From Leptospira venezuelensis (GTDB lineage Bacteria; Spirochaetota; Leptospiria; Leptospirales; Leptospiraceae), in contig NZ_NETS01000002.1 of the NCBI RefSeq assembly GCF_002150035.1, positions 1 to 23,783 of the forward strand: a DNA stretch of 23,783 bases. The letters run 5' to 3'. Positions 23,038 through 23,783 of the stretch are shown here, one piece after another; within the stretch, counting starts at the first letter, position 1; every line of letters begins with the position of its first letter. A program made the translations under genes and the position numbers. The notes below the pieces were generated by a model. The model worked only from the letters and a program-made list of their open reading frames with translations. It was not told the DNA's origin and searched no databases.

Positions 23038-23520
23038 ATGAAACTGAAAAATTATACGAAACTTACTGCTATCGGGTTTGCTGGAATATCAATATTCGCT
23101 TTAAGTTTACCTATGTGGGAAAAGACAGATGAATTTGGACTTTATTTTGCTTTAGGTATAGGTCTTCTTTTTGCATTTTTCTCTTACCGAAAATTTAAAG
23201 AAGTTAAGGAAATTAGAGAAGAAGAGCAAGCATTTGCTCCCCCGTTAGATGCGACAGTTGCTGAAAAAATTAAATACTTTAAAAATATGATGTATTTGTC
23301 GTTTGTCTCTTTTCCTTTTCTCTCCATTGTGATTGCATGGGATCTTAACAAATTAGAGTCTGGGAGCGTAGAACGAGTTAGCATTTGGGCACCTGTAGCT
23401 TTTGTGTATGAGCAATTGGGATATTGGCCTGGGGTTCTTTTTGTGCCGCTATTGGGTATTCTTGTGATCTTTCTTTCTATAAAAAAGATACGCCAAATGA
23501 AATCTGAAGAGAATGCCTGA
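23038..23520 (+). CDS. Small membrane protein, unknown
   Basis: 160 residues with hydrophobic segments at about 8-26, 34-52, 84-101 and 130-148, and a charged cytosolic loop at about 53-75. A strong Shine-Dalgarno (AAGGAAAGAG) precedes ATG 23038. It is the only gene of cassette 22980-23710. No family recognised; it is the same general type as the other small polytopic proteins of the array. Confidence 0.75.
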   Translation: MKLKNYTKLTAIGFAGISIFALSLPMWEKTDEFGLYFALGIGLLFAFFSYRKFKEVKEIREEEQAFAPPLDATVAEKIKYFKNMMYLSFVSFPFLSIVIAWDLNKLESGSVERVSIWAPVAFVYEQLGYWPGVLFVPLLGILVIFLSIKKIRQMKSEENA

Positions 23521-23576
23521 TGCATTTATTTTTAGGAACTGCTTCGGCTAGGTATTCCCAATTAATTACGGACTAC

Positions 23577-23716
23577 GCCTAACTGTCGGTGCTTCCGCTA
23601 CGTTCGTGGATCGCTATGCGACCACTCACTCGGGCTTCGCCACATTTGCTTCTGTCACTTCGTTTGCAGGGCAAACTCGTGCCATCGCAAACGTCGGAAC
23701 ACCTTGGTCGTTATCC
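23577..23716 (+). repeat. attC site 25 (140 bp)
   Basis: R'' GCCTAAC, R' GTTATCC, L arms GGTGcTTCCG/CGGAACACC. It closes cassette 22980-23710; ends GTTAGGCGTAATCCGTA (22979-22995) and the complement of 23567-23583 match 16/17, mismatch at position 11. Confidence 0.95.
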
Positions 23717-23783
23717 GAACATTTCATCCAGAATTTGTTTTTTTGTTTGTTTATTAATTTCGAGTTGTTCGTTCGTTAAATGG
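23711..23783 (+). mobile_element. Start of a truncated cassette related to 7763-8171
   Basis: The last 73 bp repeat the start of cassette 7763-8171 with a few substitutions (CGAACATTTCATCCAGAATT is shared exactly). On the minus strand both encode the same end, KQTKKQILDEMFG. The rest lies outside the window. Confidence 0.8.

Larger units (their letters stand above)
1..23783 (+). mobile_element. Integron gene-cassette array (no integrase in window)
   Basis: Twenty-five repeats of 111-159 bp, each bounded by a left RYYYAAC-like box and a right GTTRRRY box, alternate with mostly single + strand genes. Next to the boxes are inner arms such as GGTGcTTCCG and CGGAACACC, which pair with one unpaired base; this is the R and L box plus extrahelical-base layout of integron attC sites. 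All sites point the same way, so cassettes read left to right and any attI/integrase should lie left of position 1. Twenty-four cassettes are complete. None of the predicted proteins is a tyrosine recombinase, so the window alone cannot distinguish a complete integron from an integrase-less attC cluster. Confidence 0.95.

Noticed and set aside
1..23783. Integrase gene or attI site
   Set aside because: No open frame resembles a tyrosine recombinase and no boundary lacks an attC; any such locus must lie outside the window.

Overview
The window is one continuous stretch of a chromosomal-type integron cassette array, or an integrase-less block of one. I count 25 attC recombination sites, 111-159 bp long and all in the same orientation. 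They delimit 24 complete gene cassettes plus a truncated one at each edge. No integrase gene, attI site or transposase is visible. Cassette polarity (ORF, then attC, on the + strand) puts any attI/intI to the left, outside the window. A+T-rich, mostly membrane-protein genes alternate with G+C-rich folded repeats. Lipoprotein and gene style suggest a spirochaete, most likely Leptospira; this is inference, because no taxonomic marker gene is present.

Layout. Positions 1-11687 hold thirteen ordinary cassettes, nearly all with a single + strand gene. These encode a TPR protein, several small membrane proteins, an SH3b lipoprotein, a helical protein with a glycine-rich hydrophobic tail, and others of unknown function; cassette 7763-8171 has no + strand gene. 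Cassette 11682-12097 has no convincing gene. Cassette 12098-16838 is exceptional: 4.7 kb, carrying a two-gene AAA ATPase plus subtilase operon (IetAS-type defence/stability module) with its own promoter, and a divergent pair of small helix-turn-helix genes around a shared inverted repeat. Positions 16839-18900 hold three single-gene cassettes. Two adjacent, mutually homologous gene-less cassettes (18901-19791) follow. A ribbon-helix-helix/PIN toxin-antitoxin cassette comes next, with its own near-consensus promoter and a palindromic operator. Three membrane-protein cassettes and the start of a cassette related to 7763-8171 finish the window.

The structure that ordinary annotation would miss lies at the cassette ends. 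In all 24 complete cassettes the first about 15-20 bases are the reverse complement of the last about 15-20 bases before the attC loop. This extends well past the 7-bp R box and is different in almost every cassette. The dominant mismatch is always at the same place: A at position 11 of the left end against C opposite it. On the bottom strand, the strand integron integrases recombine, this becomes a G.T wobble, whereas on the top strand it is an A.C mismatch. The extended stem can form only in the excised circle or in the cassette's ancestral form, not in the integrated array. Inside the attC sites several further helices show compensatory base changes, so the apical part is a conserved multi-hairpin fold and not a random loop.
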